A stretch of 64,000 bases of DNA from Albidovulum sediminis. GTDB lineage: Bacteria > Pseudomonadota > Alphaproteobacteria > Rhodobacterales > Rhodobacteraceae. This document shows positions 7,014 through 15,745 of the stretch, piece by piece (position 1 is the first letter of the stretch; every line of letters begins with the position of its first letter). A program made the position numbers and the translations under genes. The stretch covers positions 1,600,245 to 1,664,244 of the forward strand of contig NZ_JAOCQF010000001.1 of NCBI RefSeq assembly GCF_025380365.1, written 5' to 3'. A model generated the notes under the pieces. That model saw only the letters and a program-made list of their open reading frames with translations, made no database searches and was not told where the DNA came from.

Positions 7014-10000
7014 CACAATCCCTCCAGCAATGCAGCGAGTTCCGGGTCCATCTCGCCCGGTTCCGCGCTCGAAGACCCCAGATCGTCGAACCCGGCAAGA
7101 AGCGCGTCGAGATCGGCATCGCCGGACCCTTCGCCATCCCCGCCGCCGATGTCCAGGCCGGATAGCAGCGCATCGAGGTCCGCATCGCCCGCCGCGCCCC
7201 CACCAGTGTCGAGCCCGGAAAGGAGCGCATCGAGATCGTCGCCCCCCGACCCGGCCGGCGCGGGAATGTCCATCTCGATGTCGGCCGGCCGCGCCGCCAC
7301 GCCCGGCATCGTCGGCGGCGGTTCCTTCGGCGGCATCGGCACGCCGGTCCAGCGGCCCCGGATCTCCGACCCCGCAAGCGACTGGAACGATCCCAGCCGG
7401 ATCTCGTCCCGACCCCGGATCGACAGGACCGGCTGATAGCCGCGCGTGACGACGTGCTGCACCTTAGAGGTGGTCAGGTTGCGCTCCGTATGCGGCAGCG
7501 CGACCTGATCGCCGTGGCGGTCGCGGACGTAGTGGAAGGGGATGTCGTTGATCGACATGACCGACCCCAGGCTCATCTGCTTGCCGTGTTTCGACCAGCC
7601 GATGCCCAGCAGCACCGCGACCAGCAGCACCGGGTTCGCCCAGAGCATGCCCGACAGCCCCTCGCTTTCGGTGAACTCCTCGAAATCGAAGGCATCGACC
7701 GGATCGGTCCGCTCGCCATAGGGGCGGCGCAGCAGGAACCGGGGCGAGGCGACGCCGAGGTAGGCCGCCTCGGGCAGCGCGCGCAGCGTGTCCCAGGCCT
7801 TGGCGACGAGCGGGTGGCGGTCCTCCTTCGCGACGTCGAGGAAGGCCGGCGAAATGGCAGTGAAGAACGGCGCGTCCACATGCGCGGCCACCTGCGCGAT
7901 CCGCGCCAGCAGTTCCGCGTGCGGCGGCGTCTCCTCGAAGGTGTAAAGACCGAACAGCGCGGAATAACCCCCCGGCCCCTCCTCGCCCAGCGGCCGGTCG
8001 GTCAGAAGCCGCAGCAAGCCGCTGTCCGACAGGTCGTCCTGCGCCGCAAGATCGACGGCCAGTTCCTCGGCCGAGACGTCGAAGAGGTCGATCGTCAGCT
8101 TGACGTCCGTCTCGATCCGCCGCGCCAGGAAGTCGAGCGAGCGCCACAGCGCCTCGACCGACTGGAACTCGGGGTGGTGCAGGATCAGCCGCATCGCCGA
8201 GGACAGCGCGTCATCGACCGCCTTCAGCATCGCGCTCGCGTCGGGATTGGGCGCCTCGACCACATGCGGGCCGATGATGCGCGCCACCATGTCGTCGATG
8301 GGCGATGCCTGCGTCAGCCGCCCGCCGGTGTCGCCGATCAGTTGCTGGAAGGCGCCCAGCTTCAGATTCGCGGGCACCGCCGAGCCTGCCGACGTGCGCC
8401 GCGGCGGCGCCAGCCGCTGGCCGTGCGCCTCGCCCCATTTCTGAAGCTGCGCCAGCGCGGCAGGGGCGAGCGAGGCGCTTTTCAGCCGCTGGCGCAGGCC
8501 GGAAATGCCCGAAAAGACCTCTACATTGTCGAAGATCTCGTCCGGATGCAGCGAGTCGAGATCCTTGAGCGCAACCTTGATACCCGCGCCGTCCGCTCCG
8601 ACCGGAAGCACAAGCTCGGTCGCGAAGCCCTCGATCACCTCCTCCACCGTATCGACGTCCAGCGGGATCGCGCGGCGATGGGCCAGCCCCTCGCCCGGCT
8701 CGATCAGGCCGCGCGCCGCACGGCCGGTGAAATCGCCGAAGATCGCCATGCGAAAACCGGTGCGCCGCAGGTCTTCGGGTGCCGGGCGCGGGGCCGAGAC
8801 GAAGCCGAACGGGTGCTCCACCCTGCGTTCGGACGGGCCACCGTGCGCACCGGCCTCACCATCGTCAGAGGTTCCGGACATGTCATCCTCCGTATCCATG
8901 CGGGATGCGTCCGCCTCGCCGGGGTCCGCGCCGCCCGACAAGTCCGTATCCCCATCCCCCGCGAGCAACGCGTCGAGGTCGGAAGCGTCGTCCCCTCCCC
9001 CCAACAACGCGTCGAGATCGGACGCGGCGTCCGCACTGCCGCCCGAGAGCAGAGCGTCGAGGTCGGACCCTGCATCCCCGCCGTCACCGGCGAGAAGCGC
9101 GTCAAGGTCGGAAGCGTCGTCCCCTGTCCCCGACAACGCGTCGAGATCGGACACGACGTCCTCACTGCCGCCCGAGAGCAGAGCGTCAAGATCGGACGCG
9201 GCGTCTGCATCGGTGTCCGAGAAGAGAGCGTCGAGGTCGGAGGTATCCTCCGCTACCGGCTCCGGTGCCGTGTCGAGCAGAGCCACAAGCGCATCGTCTG
9301 CGGATGTATCTTCCACAGCCGCCTCGGGTGCCGCCGTCCGCAAAGCCGCAAGCGCGTCGTCGGCAGAGGTATCTTCCGCAGCGGCCTCCGGCGCCGAGTC
9401 CAGCAAAGCCGCAAGCGCGTCGGCGGCGGAAGTATCTTCCGCAGGCGTCTCTGGTGCCGAATCCAGCAGCGCCGCGAGCGCGTCGTCGGTGGACGTGTCC
9501 TCCTCAGCCGCCTCGGGTGTCGCGCCGAGCAAAGCCGCGAGCGCGTCATTGGCCGGTGTGTCCTCCGCTACCGCCTCCGGCGCCGCCGCACGCAAGGCCG
9601 CAAGGGCGTCATCGGCGGAGGTATCTTCCTCAGCCGCCTCCGGCGCCGCGTCCAGCAAGGCCGCAAGCGCATCGTCGGTGGAGGTATCTTCTGCCACCGC
9701 CTCCGGTGCCGCGTCCAGAAGGGCGGCGAGCGCGTCGTCGGTCGAAGTGTCCTCCACAACTGCCTCCGGCGCCGACGCTCGCAGGGCCGCTAGGGCGTCG
9801 TCGGTCGAGGCGTCATCCACAACCGCCTCCGGCGCCGAATCCAGCAGAGCCGCAAGCGCGTCGTCGGTAGAGGTGTCCTCCTCAGCCGCCTCGGGTGTCG
9901 CGCCGAGCAAAGCCGCAAGCGCGTCGTCGGTTGAGGTATCCTCCAAAGCCTCCTCGGGTGCCGCCGTCAGAAGCGCGGCAAGCGCGTCGTCCGTGAAGGT

Positions 10001-11062
10001 ATCCTCCGCAACCGCCTCCGGCGCTGCCGCACGCAAGGCCGCAAGAGCGTCATCGGCAGAGGTATCTTCCGCAGCGGCCTCTGGCGCAGCCGCTCGCAAG
10101 GCCGCTAGGGCGTCGTCCGTGGAGTTTTCTTCCTCAGCCGCCTCCGGCGCCGAATCCAGCAAGGCTGCAAGCGCGTCGTCGGTTGAGGTGTCGTCCACAA
10201 CCGCCTGCGGCGCCGCTGCCCGCAGCGCGGCGAGCGCATCGTCGGTCGAGGTGTCCTCTACAGCCTCCTCGGGTGCCGCCGTCCGCAGTGCAGCAAGCGC
10301 GTCGTCGGTTGAGGTGTCGTCCACAACCGCCTCCGGCGCCGCTGCCCGTAGCGCGGCGAGCGCATCGTCGGTTGAGGTGTCCTCCAAAGCCTCCTCGGGT
10401 GCCGCCGTCCGCAGCGCAGCAAGCGCATCGTCGGTCGAGGTGTCCTCTATAGCCGCCTCTGGCGCCGACGCTCGCAAGGCGGCCAGCGCGTCGTCGGCCG
10501 AGGTGTCCTCTGCCATCGTCTCCGGCGCCGCTGCCCGCAGCCCGGCGAGCGCATCGTCGGCGGAGACATCCTGCACGGCGGGCGCGGCGACGAGAGCGGC
10601 CAGAAGGTTGCGGTCGCCCAGAACGCGTTCGATCAGCGCCTCGGCGCCGGCCTTGCCGTCCATGTAGGTCAGGAGGTTCGAAAGCTGCGTGCGCGCTTCC
10701 AGCAGCGCGCGCAGCGGCTCCACCCGGGCGGCGATCGCGCCGGGCGAGAAATCCGCCATGCTCTCGAAGGTGAGGTCGACCGCCATGTTGCCCTCGCCGC
10801 TCAGCGTGTTCGGCACGGCAAAGCTGACGCGCGGGGCGATGGCGCGCATGCGGTCGTCGAAATTATCGACGTCGATCTCGACGAACTTGCGGTCCTCGAT
10901 CGACGGCTGCGGCCGGGCGGACTTGCCGGCAAGATCGGACATCACCCCCATGACGAAGGGCAGTTGCACCTTCTTCTCGGCGCCATAAAGCTCCACATCG
11001 TATTCGATCTGGACGCGGGGCGCGCGGTTGCGGGCGATGAATTTCTGCGATCCGCTAGCCAT
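7013..11062 (-). CDS. T6SS sheath chimera: TssB-like, 21x21-aa repeats, TssB-like, truncated TssC-like
   Basis: Unusual 1349-residue protein. Residues 1-163 align without gaps to the canonical TssB of this operon and are about 76% identical by my hand count. Residues 164-603 are 21 tandem acidic/Ala-rich 21-mers (consensus EDTSTDDALAALLDAAPEA). Residues about 604-700 carry seven DLDALL-type motifs. About 750-870 resembles TssB again (FRMAIFGDFTGRAARG, then VALKDLDSLHPDEIFDNVEV). About 930-1236 matches TssC (LILHHPEFQSVEALWRSLDF; SPRFLLRRPYGERTDPVDAF) but stops where TssC continues with its last ~120 residues. The tail (1237-1349) has three more DLDALL motifs. The start overlaps the channel gene by 8 bases and the stop overlaps the 92-aa gene. 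It could be an alternative or regulatory sheath element; its function is unknown. Confidence 0.9.
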   Translation of the reverse strand: MASGSQKFIARNRAPRVQIEYDVELYGAEKKVQLPFVMGVMSDLAGKSARPQPSIEDRKFVEIDVDNFDDRMRAIAPRVSFAVPNTLSGEGNMAVDLTFESMADFSPGAIAARVEPLRALLEARTQLSNLLTYMDGKAGAEALIERVLGDRNLLAALVAAPAVQDVSADDALAGLRAAAPETMAEDTSADDALAALRASAPEAAIEDTSTDDALAALRTAAPEEALEDTSTDDALAALRAAAPEAVVDDTSTDDALAALRTAAPEEAVEDTSTDDALAALRAAAPQAVVDDTSTDDALAALLDSAPEAAEEENSTDDALAALRAAAPEAAAEDTSADDALAALRAAAPEAVAEDTFTDDALAALLTAAPEEALEDTSTDDALAALLGATPEAAEEDTSTDDALAALLDSAPEAVVDDASTDDALAALRASAPEAVVEDTSTDDALAALLDAAPEAVAEDTSTDDALAALLDAAPEAAEEDTSADDALAALRAAAPEAVAEDTPANDALAALLGATPEAAEEDTSTDDALAALLDSAPETPAEDTSAADALAALLDSAPEAAAEDTSADDALAALRTAAPEAAVEDTSADDALVALLDTAPEPVAEDTSDLDALFSDTDADAASDLDALLSGGSEDVVSDLDALSGTGDDASDLDALLAGDGGDAGSDLDALLSGGSADAASDLDALLGGGDDASDLDALLAGDGDTDLSGGADPGEADASRMDTEDDMSGTSDDGEAGAHGGPSERRVEHPFGFVSAPRPAPEDLRRTGFRMAIFGDFTGRAARGLIEPGEGLAHRRAIPLDVDTVEEVIEGFATELVLPVGADGAGIKVALKDLDSLHPDEIFDNVEVFSGISGLRQRLKSASLAPAALAQLQKWGEAHGQRLAPPRRTSAGSAVPANLKLGAFQQLIGDTGGRLTQASPIDDMVARIIGPHVVEAPNPDASAMLKAVDDALSSAMRLILHHPEFQSVEALWRSLDFLARRIETDVKLTIDLFDVSAEELAVDLAAQDDLSDSGLLRLLTDRPLGEEGPGGYSALFGLYTFEETPPHAELLARIAQVAAHVDAPFFTAISPAFLDVAKEDRHPLVAKAWDTLRALPEAAYLGVASPRFLLRRPYGERTDPVDAFDFEEFTESEGLSGMLWANPVLLVAVLLGIGWSKHGKQMSLGSVMSINDIPFHYVRDRHGDQVALPHTERNLTTSKVQHVVTRGYQPVLSIRGRDEIRLGSFQSLAGSEIRGRWTGVPMPPKEPPPTMPGVAARPADIEMDIPAPAGSGGDDLDALLSGLDTGGGAAGDADLDALLSGLDIGGGDGEGSGDADLDALLAGFDDLGSSSAEPGEMDPELAALLEGL
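8935..9253 (-). repeat. DLDALL motif array in the sheath chimera
   Basis: Seven copies of (S/A)DLDAL(L/F), spaced about 12-17 residues apart in a Gly/Asp/Ser-rich context (DLDALLSGG, DLDALLAGD, DLDALLGGG). Three related copies recur at the C-terminus (coding bases about 7060-7240). A short hydrophobic helix in an acidic disordered chain is typical of a docking motif. Confidence 0.85.
9254..10573 (-). repeat. Tandem 63-bp coding repeats (21 copies)
   Basis: Twenty-one in-frame units encode 21-residue repeats (the first is 20) in the sheath chimera. The core DDALAAL is nearly invariant. The variable positions are mainly R/LL after AAL, AA/DS/GAT, and E/D and T/A substitutions. The units differ in silent positions, so the array is not a fresh duplication, yet neighbouring higher-order pairs look more alike, as expected from unequal crossing over. 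Confidence 0.92.
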
Positions 11063-11921
11063 CCGCCCTGCCCCGCAGACCCGCGATCTCGCGGCGCAGT
11101 GCCGCGATCTCGTCCTTCAGTTCCAGCACATGCGCATCGACCTGGTCGGTCTCGCTTCGCACGAGATCGCGCAGCACCTCGAATTCCTTCTGCTCCTCCG
11201 CCTCCACCGCGCCCTGCATGGTGTTGACCAGCAGACCGATGAAGAGGTTGAGGACCGAGAAGGCGGTGATGATGATGAAGGGCACGAAGAACGCCCAGGC
11301 ATAGGGAAACTCCACCATGACCGGCCGGACGATGCCCATCGACCAGCTTTCCAGCGTCATGATCTGGAACAGCGAATAGAGCGATCGGCCGATGGTGCCG
11401 AACCATTCGTCGAAGACCGGGCCGAAGATGATCGTCGCCATCACCCCGAAGACGTAATACACGATGCCCAGCATGATGATGACCGCGCCCATGCCCGGAA
11501 GCGCGTCGAACAGCGCCTGCACGACCGCGCGCATCTGCGGCACGATCGAGAGAAGCCGCAGCGCCCGGATGACGCGCAGCGCACGCAGCGCCGAAAGGCT
11601 TTCGGTCGCGGGCAGAAGCCCGACGCTGACCACCACGAGGTCGAAGATGTTCCAGGCCGAGCGGAAGAACGAGAGCCGGTAGGCGAAGAACTTGAGCGCC
11701 AGTTCGCACACGAAGATGGTCAGGACCAGCCCGTCGATGAGCGAGAGCGCATCGCCGGCATGAGCCTTGGCCCAGCTCGACGTGGAAACCCCGAGCGTGA
11801 CGGCATTGAAGATGATCACCGCCAGGATCGCGTTGCGCACGCTTTCGCGTTCGATGAACACGCGCACCGCCTCCCTCGCCGATCGGTCCTGCCCTGCGAC
11901 TGCGTTGCCTTCCATCTTCAC
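11055..11921 (-). CDS. Bacterial voltage-gated sodium channel (NaChBac/NavAb-type)
   Basis: Six-transmembrane ion channel of the inner membrane. The 288-residue product has the complete BacNav layout: S1-S3 (about 28-105), an S4 voltage sensor with arginines every third residue (LRALRVIRALRLLSIVPQMR, about 113-132), S5, a pore with the selectivity filter TLESWSM (residues 189-195, identical to NavAb), S6 (IIITAFSVLNLFIGLLVNTM) and a C-terminal acidic coiled coil (about 235-288). The start is GTG at 11919-11921, or ATG two codons later. Its stop overlaps the next gene by 8 bases, so it is embedded in the T6SS operon. The family conducts Na+ on depolarisation. A role in secretion is inference: voltage sensing, ion supply, or an unusual effector. 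Confidence 0.92.
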   Translation of the reverse strand: MKMEGNAVAGQDRSAREAVRVFIERESVRNAILAVIIFNAVTLGVSTSSWAKAHAGDALSLIDGLVLTIFVCELALKFFAYRLSFFRSAWNIFDLVVVSVGLLPATESLSALRALRVIRALRLLSIVPQMRAVVQALFDALPGMGAVIIMLGIVYYVFGVMATIIFGPVFDEWFGTIGRSLYSLFQIMTLESWSMGIVRPVMVEFPYAWAFFVPFIIITAFSVLNLFIGLLVNTMQGAVEAEEQKEFEVLRDLVRSETDQVDAHVLELKDEIAALRREIAGLRGRADG

Positions 11922-11963
11922 CCCCCGGGAAGCCGGGCCGGACCTGCCGGCGCCGGCATCTGT

Positions 11964-12971
11964 TCAGACTTTCAGTTTCTTCTCGATGCGCTTGAAATGC
12001 GCCGCAAGGTCGACGAATTCCTTCCGGGCCTTTTCGCCGGCGCTGTCGTGCTGCCCGGCGTCCTTCTCGAACTTTTCGCGCTTGCGGCCGATGTTGTCGC
12101 TGTCGTCCTTGCGGCTGGCGACATCGTTGTGGGCTTCCCCGAGTTCCACGTCGAATTCGTAAAGCTCGCTTTGCAGCTTGTTCAGCGACGAGATCTTCTT
12201 GTTCACGTCGTCGGCGAAATCCTGCAGTTCCTTCGCCTCGGCATCTTTCAGACTGTCGCGCAGGCCGACGACGGCATCGATGGCCGACTCGATCTGCTTT
12301 CTCGTGGCGCCATACTTCTTCTTGACCTGGTCGATCGAGCGTGCGGAGCGCGCGAAGGCGCTATCGCGCCGCTTGTCCGCCGCCTTGATGAGCGCCTTCT
12401 TCTTCTTGTCGTCGCCTTCGTCCTTGGCGAGCGCCTCGTCACGCTCAGCCTTCACAAGCTCCTTGTGGAGCGTGTCGAAGGCGGCGATGACCTCTTTTGC
12501 GGGATCGCTGAAGACGTCCTTCAACGAAACCGAGTTCACCTCGCGCACGACGTCGAGCCCTTCCTTCAGAACCTTCTTGTCCGCCCCCGCGCCGGAGGAG
12601 GAGGCCAGTTCCTCCAGCGCCGCCTTGCACTTCTTGCGGATCAGTTTCGCGGTGTCGGCCAGGGCCGCCGGCAGGTCCTTGTCGACCGTCTTCTTCATCT
12701 TCTCGGGCGACTTTTCCACCGACTTCATCGCCAGCGCGACCGCCGTGGCGATGTACTTGAGCTCGTAAAGCACAAGGCCCTCAAGGGCCTTGGCCAGCTT
12801 CTTCTCGCTCCACTTGCCATCATCAAGCTCGAGCGACTGGGAGTATTCAAAGTCCTTGGCAAACAGTTTCACAAGGTCCGAGTCGGACTTGACCCAGTCC
12901 TTCGACTTCTTGTCGAATTCCTTGCGCGGACTGACCTTCAGTTCCGCCAGCATCGTCTTCTTGCCTGCCAT
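11964..12971 (-). CDS. Lysine-rich helical T6SS-associated protein (335 aa)
   Basis: Not recognised. The product is almost entirely charged and alpha-helical, with many Lys/Glu/Asp and long coiled-coil-like stretches (about 155-330; for example DKKKKALIKAADKRRDSAF). It has no Cys-rich site, signal peptide or membrane segment. The start ATG has a strong GGGAGG before it. It lies 21 bases after tssH and 42 bases before the channel gene, so it is co-transcribed with both. Its helical, Lys-rich style resembles the N-terminal part of the 1480-residue protein encoded at 27327, though I see no clear alignment. A scaffold, a secreted helical effector, or an immunity/chaperone partner are all possible. 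Confidence 0.85.
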   Translation of the reverse strand: MAGKKTMLAELKVSPRKEFDKKSKDWVKSDSDLVKLFAKDFEYSQSLELDDGKWSEKKLAKALEGLVLYELKYIATAVALAMKSVEKSPEKMKKTVDKDLPAALADTAKLIRKKCKAALEELASSSGAGADKKVLKEGLDVVREVNSVSLKDVFSDPAKEVIAAFDTLHKELVKAERDEALAKDEGDDKKKKALIKAADKRRDSAFARSARSIDQVKKKYGATRKQIESAIDAVVGLRDSLKDAEAKELQDFADDVNKKISSLNKLQSELYEFDVELGEAHNDVASRKDDSDNIGRKREKFEKDAGQHDSAGEKARKEFVDLAAHFKRIEKKLKV

Positions 12972-12992
12972 CGTCCTCTCCCTCCCGTCGTC

Positions 12993-15704
12993 TCAGTCGA
13001 AGGCGTAGGTGAATTCACCGTCCGCCACGCCGATGTCCACCTTGCGCACGTCCTCGCCCGCCATCATCCGCTTCAGGAACTCGCCCGAGATGTCGGGCAG
13101 CATCGTGTTGGTGACGATCGCGTCGATCATGCGGCCGCCGCTTTCCAGTTCCTGGCAACGTGAGACAATCGTATCCACCACCGCGTCCGAGTAGGTGAAG
13201 GGGACATTGTGGGTGGATTTCACCCGCTTCTTGATCCGGTCGAGCTGCAGCCGCGTGATCGCCGCGATCATCGAGGGCGACAGCGGATAGTAGGGGATCG
13301 TGACCAGACGCCCGAGCAGCGCCGCCGGGAAGATCTTCAGCAGCGGGTCGCGCAGCGCCTTCGCGATCTCCTCGGGGTCGGGCATCAGCTCGGGGTCCGC
13401 GCACATGTCCATGATCATGTCGGACCCGGCGTTCGAGGTCAGCAGGATCAGGGTGTTCTTGAAGTCGATCACCCGCCCCTCGCCGTCCTCCATCACGCCC
13501 TTGTCGAAGACCTGGAAGAAGATCTCGTGCACATCCGGGTGCGCCTTTTCGACCTCGTCCAGAAGGACGACCGAATAGGGCTTGCGCCGGACCGCCTCGG
13601 TCAGGACGCCGCCCTCTCCGTAGCCCACATAGCCCGGAGGCGCGCCCTTCAGCGACGATACCGTGTGCGCCTCCTGGTACTCGGACATGTTGATGGTGAT
13701 GACGTTGTGCTCACCGCCGTAAAGCATTTCCGCCAGCGCCAGCGCGGTTTCGGTCTTGCCGACGCCCGAGGTGCCGGCCAGCATGAAGACGCCGATGGGC
13801 TTTGACGGGTTGTCGAGCCCGGCGCGGCTGGTGCGGATGCGCTTGGCGATCATCTTCATCGCGTGGTCCTGGCCGATCACCCGCTTGGCGAGGTGCTCCT
13901 CCAGATGCAGGACGGTGTCGATCTCGTCCTTCATCATGCGCCCGACGGGAATGCCCGTCCAGTCGCCGACGACGGTCGCCACCGCCTGCGCGTCGACGAT
14001 GGGCAGGATCAGCGGGCTTTCACCCTGGATGGCGGTCAGCTCGGCGTTCTTCGCGCGCAGCTCCTCGACCAGCTTTGCGCGTTCCTCCGCGCTCAAGGGG
14101 CTGGCCTTCGCCGCTTCCTCGCCCGCCGCGTTGGGGGCGTCGACCGGCGCGCCGCCCTCGCGCAGCTTGGCGCGGATGGCGAGGATCTCCTCGACCACCG
14201 CCTTTTCCCGTTCCCAGCGTTCGGTCAGGGCGGCCAGCCGCGCCTCTTCCTCGGCCTTGGCATGGCTGACCGCGGCGCGCCGCTCGGTCACGTCGTAACC
14301 CGCGGTCTCGTCCCGGTCGATGATCTCGAGCTCGGTCTGGAGCCCCTCGATCCGCTTGCGGCTGTCGTCGACCTCGGCCGGCACCGCGTGCTGGCTGATC
14401 GAGACGCGGGCGCAGGCGGTGTCAAGGACGCTCACGCACTTGTCGGGCAGTTGGCGGGCGGGAATGTAGCGCGCCGACAGCGACACCGCGGCCTCGATCC
14501 CCTCGTCCAGAACCTGCACGCGGTGGTGCTTTTCCAGCATCGAGGCGATGCCGCGCATCATCCGGATCGCCTTCGGCACGTCCGGCTCCTCGACCTGCAC
14601 GACCTGGAAGCGGCGGGTCAGCGCGGGGTCCTTTTCGATATGCTTCTTGTATTCGGCCCAGGTGGTGGCGCCGATCGTCCTGAGCGTGCCGCGCGCCAGC
14701 GCGGGCTTGAGCAGGTTGGCCGCGTCGCCCGTCCCGGCCGCGCCGCCCGCGCCGACAAGCGTGTGGGTCTCGTCCACGAACATGATGATCGGCACCGGGC
14801 TGGCCTGCACCTCCTCGATCACCTGGCGCAGGCGGTTCTCGAACTCGCCCTTCATCGAGGCGCCGGCCTGGAGAAGACCCACGTCGAGCGACAGGAGCCG
14901 CGCGTCCTTGAGCGAGGGCGGCACATCGCCCCGCGCGATGCGCAGGGCAAAGCCCTCGACCACCGCGGTCTTGCCCACGCCCGCCTCGCCGGTCAGGATC
15001 GGGTTGTTCTGGCGCCGCCGCATCAGCACGTCGACGACCTGGCGGATCTCCTCGTCGCGGCCCACGATCGGGTCGATCTTGCCGTCGAGCGCCTGCTGCG
15101 TCAGGTCGGTGCAGAACTGGTTCAGCGCCTCCTGCTTGCCCATCTGGGCAGGCGAACGCGCGCCCGACGCCTCGCCCGGCTCGACGCCGCCGCCCATGAC
15201 GGACCCGTCCTGGGCGCGCAGCCCGTCCTCGGGCGAGCCTTCGACGGCGCGGGCGAAGTTCTCGGCAAGGTCGTCGGCCTTGATCTTGCCGAACTCGGGC
15301 GAGATCCCGGTCAGGATCGCGCGCAGGTGCTTCGTCCTCAGCATCCCGAGGATGAGAAAGCCGGTGCGGATCTGGCCCGAGTTGAACTGGAGCGAGCCGT
15401 AGACCCAGGCCCGTTCGGTGGCGTCGTCGAGGTGTTCGGACAGGTCCGAGATGGCGCTGGCACCGCGCGGCAGCGCATCGAGCGCGCGCGTCATGTCGGC
15501 GGCGATCCGGCCCGGATCGAGGTCGAAGTGGCGGATGATACGGTGGATGTCGCTGTCCTGCCCCTGCAGGATCTGGTGCAGCCAGTGGACAAGCTCCACG
15601 TAAGGATTGCCGCGCATCTTGCAGAAGACGGTGGCGCTTTCGATCGCCTGGTAGGCCAGGCGGTTCAACTTGCCGAACAGGGCGACCCTGCTGATCTCGC
15701 TCAT
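12993..15704 (-). CDS. tssH: TssH (ClpV) sheath-recycling AAA+ ATPase
   Basis: Hexameric unfoldase that pulls apart the contracted sheath. I place the start at the ATG at 15702-15704 (MSEISRVALFGKLNRLAYQA), with GGAGGGAG upstream, giving 903 residues. The N-terminal Clp_N-like domain binds sheath subunits (about 1-160). AAA1 has Walker A GEAGVGKT (about 239-246). A middle coiled-coil domain spans about 420-540. AAA2 has Walker A GTSGVGKT (about 644) with VVLLDEVEKAHPDV as Walker B. A ClpB-type C-terminal domain ends the protein. tssG lies 41 bases upstream. With two sheath systems encoded here, ClpV could act on both (inference). Confidence 0.97.
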   Translation of the reverse strand: MSEISRVALFGKLNRLAYQAIESATVFCKMRGNPYVELVHWLHQILQGQDSDIHRIIRHFDLDPGRIAADMTRALDALPRGASAISDLSEHLDDATERAWVYGSLQFNSGQIRTGFLILGMLRTKHLRAILTGISPEFGKIKADDLAENFARAVEGSPEDGLRAQDGSVMGGGVEPGEASGARSPAQMGKQEALNQFCTDLTQQALDGKIDPIVGRDEEIRQVVDVLMRRRQNNPILTGEAGVGKTAVVEGFALRIARGDVPPSLKDARLLSLDVGLLQAGASMKGEFENRLRQVIEEVQASPVPIIMFVDETHTLVGAGGAAGTGDAANLLKPALARGTLRTIGATTWAEYKKHIEKDPALTRRFQVVQVEEPDVPKAIRMMRGIASMLEKHHRVQVLDEGIEAAVSLSARYIPARQLPDKCVSVLDTACARVSISQHAVPAEVDDSRKRIEGLQTELEIIDRDETAGYDVTERRAAVSHAKAEEEARLAALTERWEREKAVVEEILAIRAKLREGGAPVDAPNAAGEEAAKASPLSAEERAKLVEELRAKNAELTAIQGESPLILPIVDAQAVATVVGDWTGIPVGRMMKDEIDTVLHLEEHLAKRVIGQDHAMKMIAKRIRTSRAGLDNPSKPIGVFMLAGTSGVGKTETALALAEMLYGGEHNVITINMSEYQEAHTVSSLKGAPPGYVGYGEGGVLTEAVRRKPYSVVLLDEVEKAHPDVHEIFFQVFDKGVMEDGEGRVIDFKNTLILLTSNAGSDMIMDMCADPELMPDPEEIAKALRDPLLKIFPAALLGRLVTIPYYPLSPSMIAAITRLQLDRIKKRVKSTHNVPFTYSDAVVDTIVSRCQELESGGRMIDAIVTNTMLPDISGEFLKRMMAGEDVRKVDIGVADGEFTYAFD

Positions 15705-15745
15705 CTCTCTCACTCCCTCCGCCTGGGCCGGATGCGCCGGTCCCG

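Noticed and set aside
9254-10573. Possible CRISPR array because of regular repeats
   Set aside because: Units are 63 bases without unique spacers and stay in frame inside a coding gene; they are protein repeats.
8505-10667. 720-codon Ser/Ala-rich open frame opposite the repeat array
   Set aside because: It is a mirror of the 63-bp repeats of the sheath chimera; composition and antisense position show it is not a real gene.
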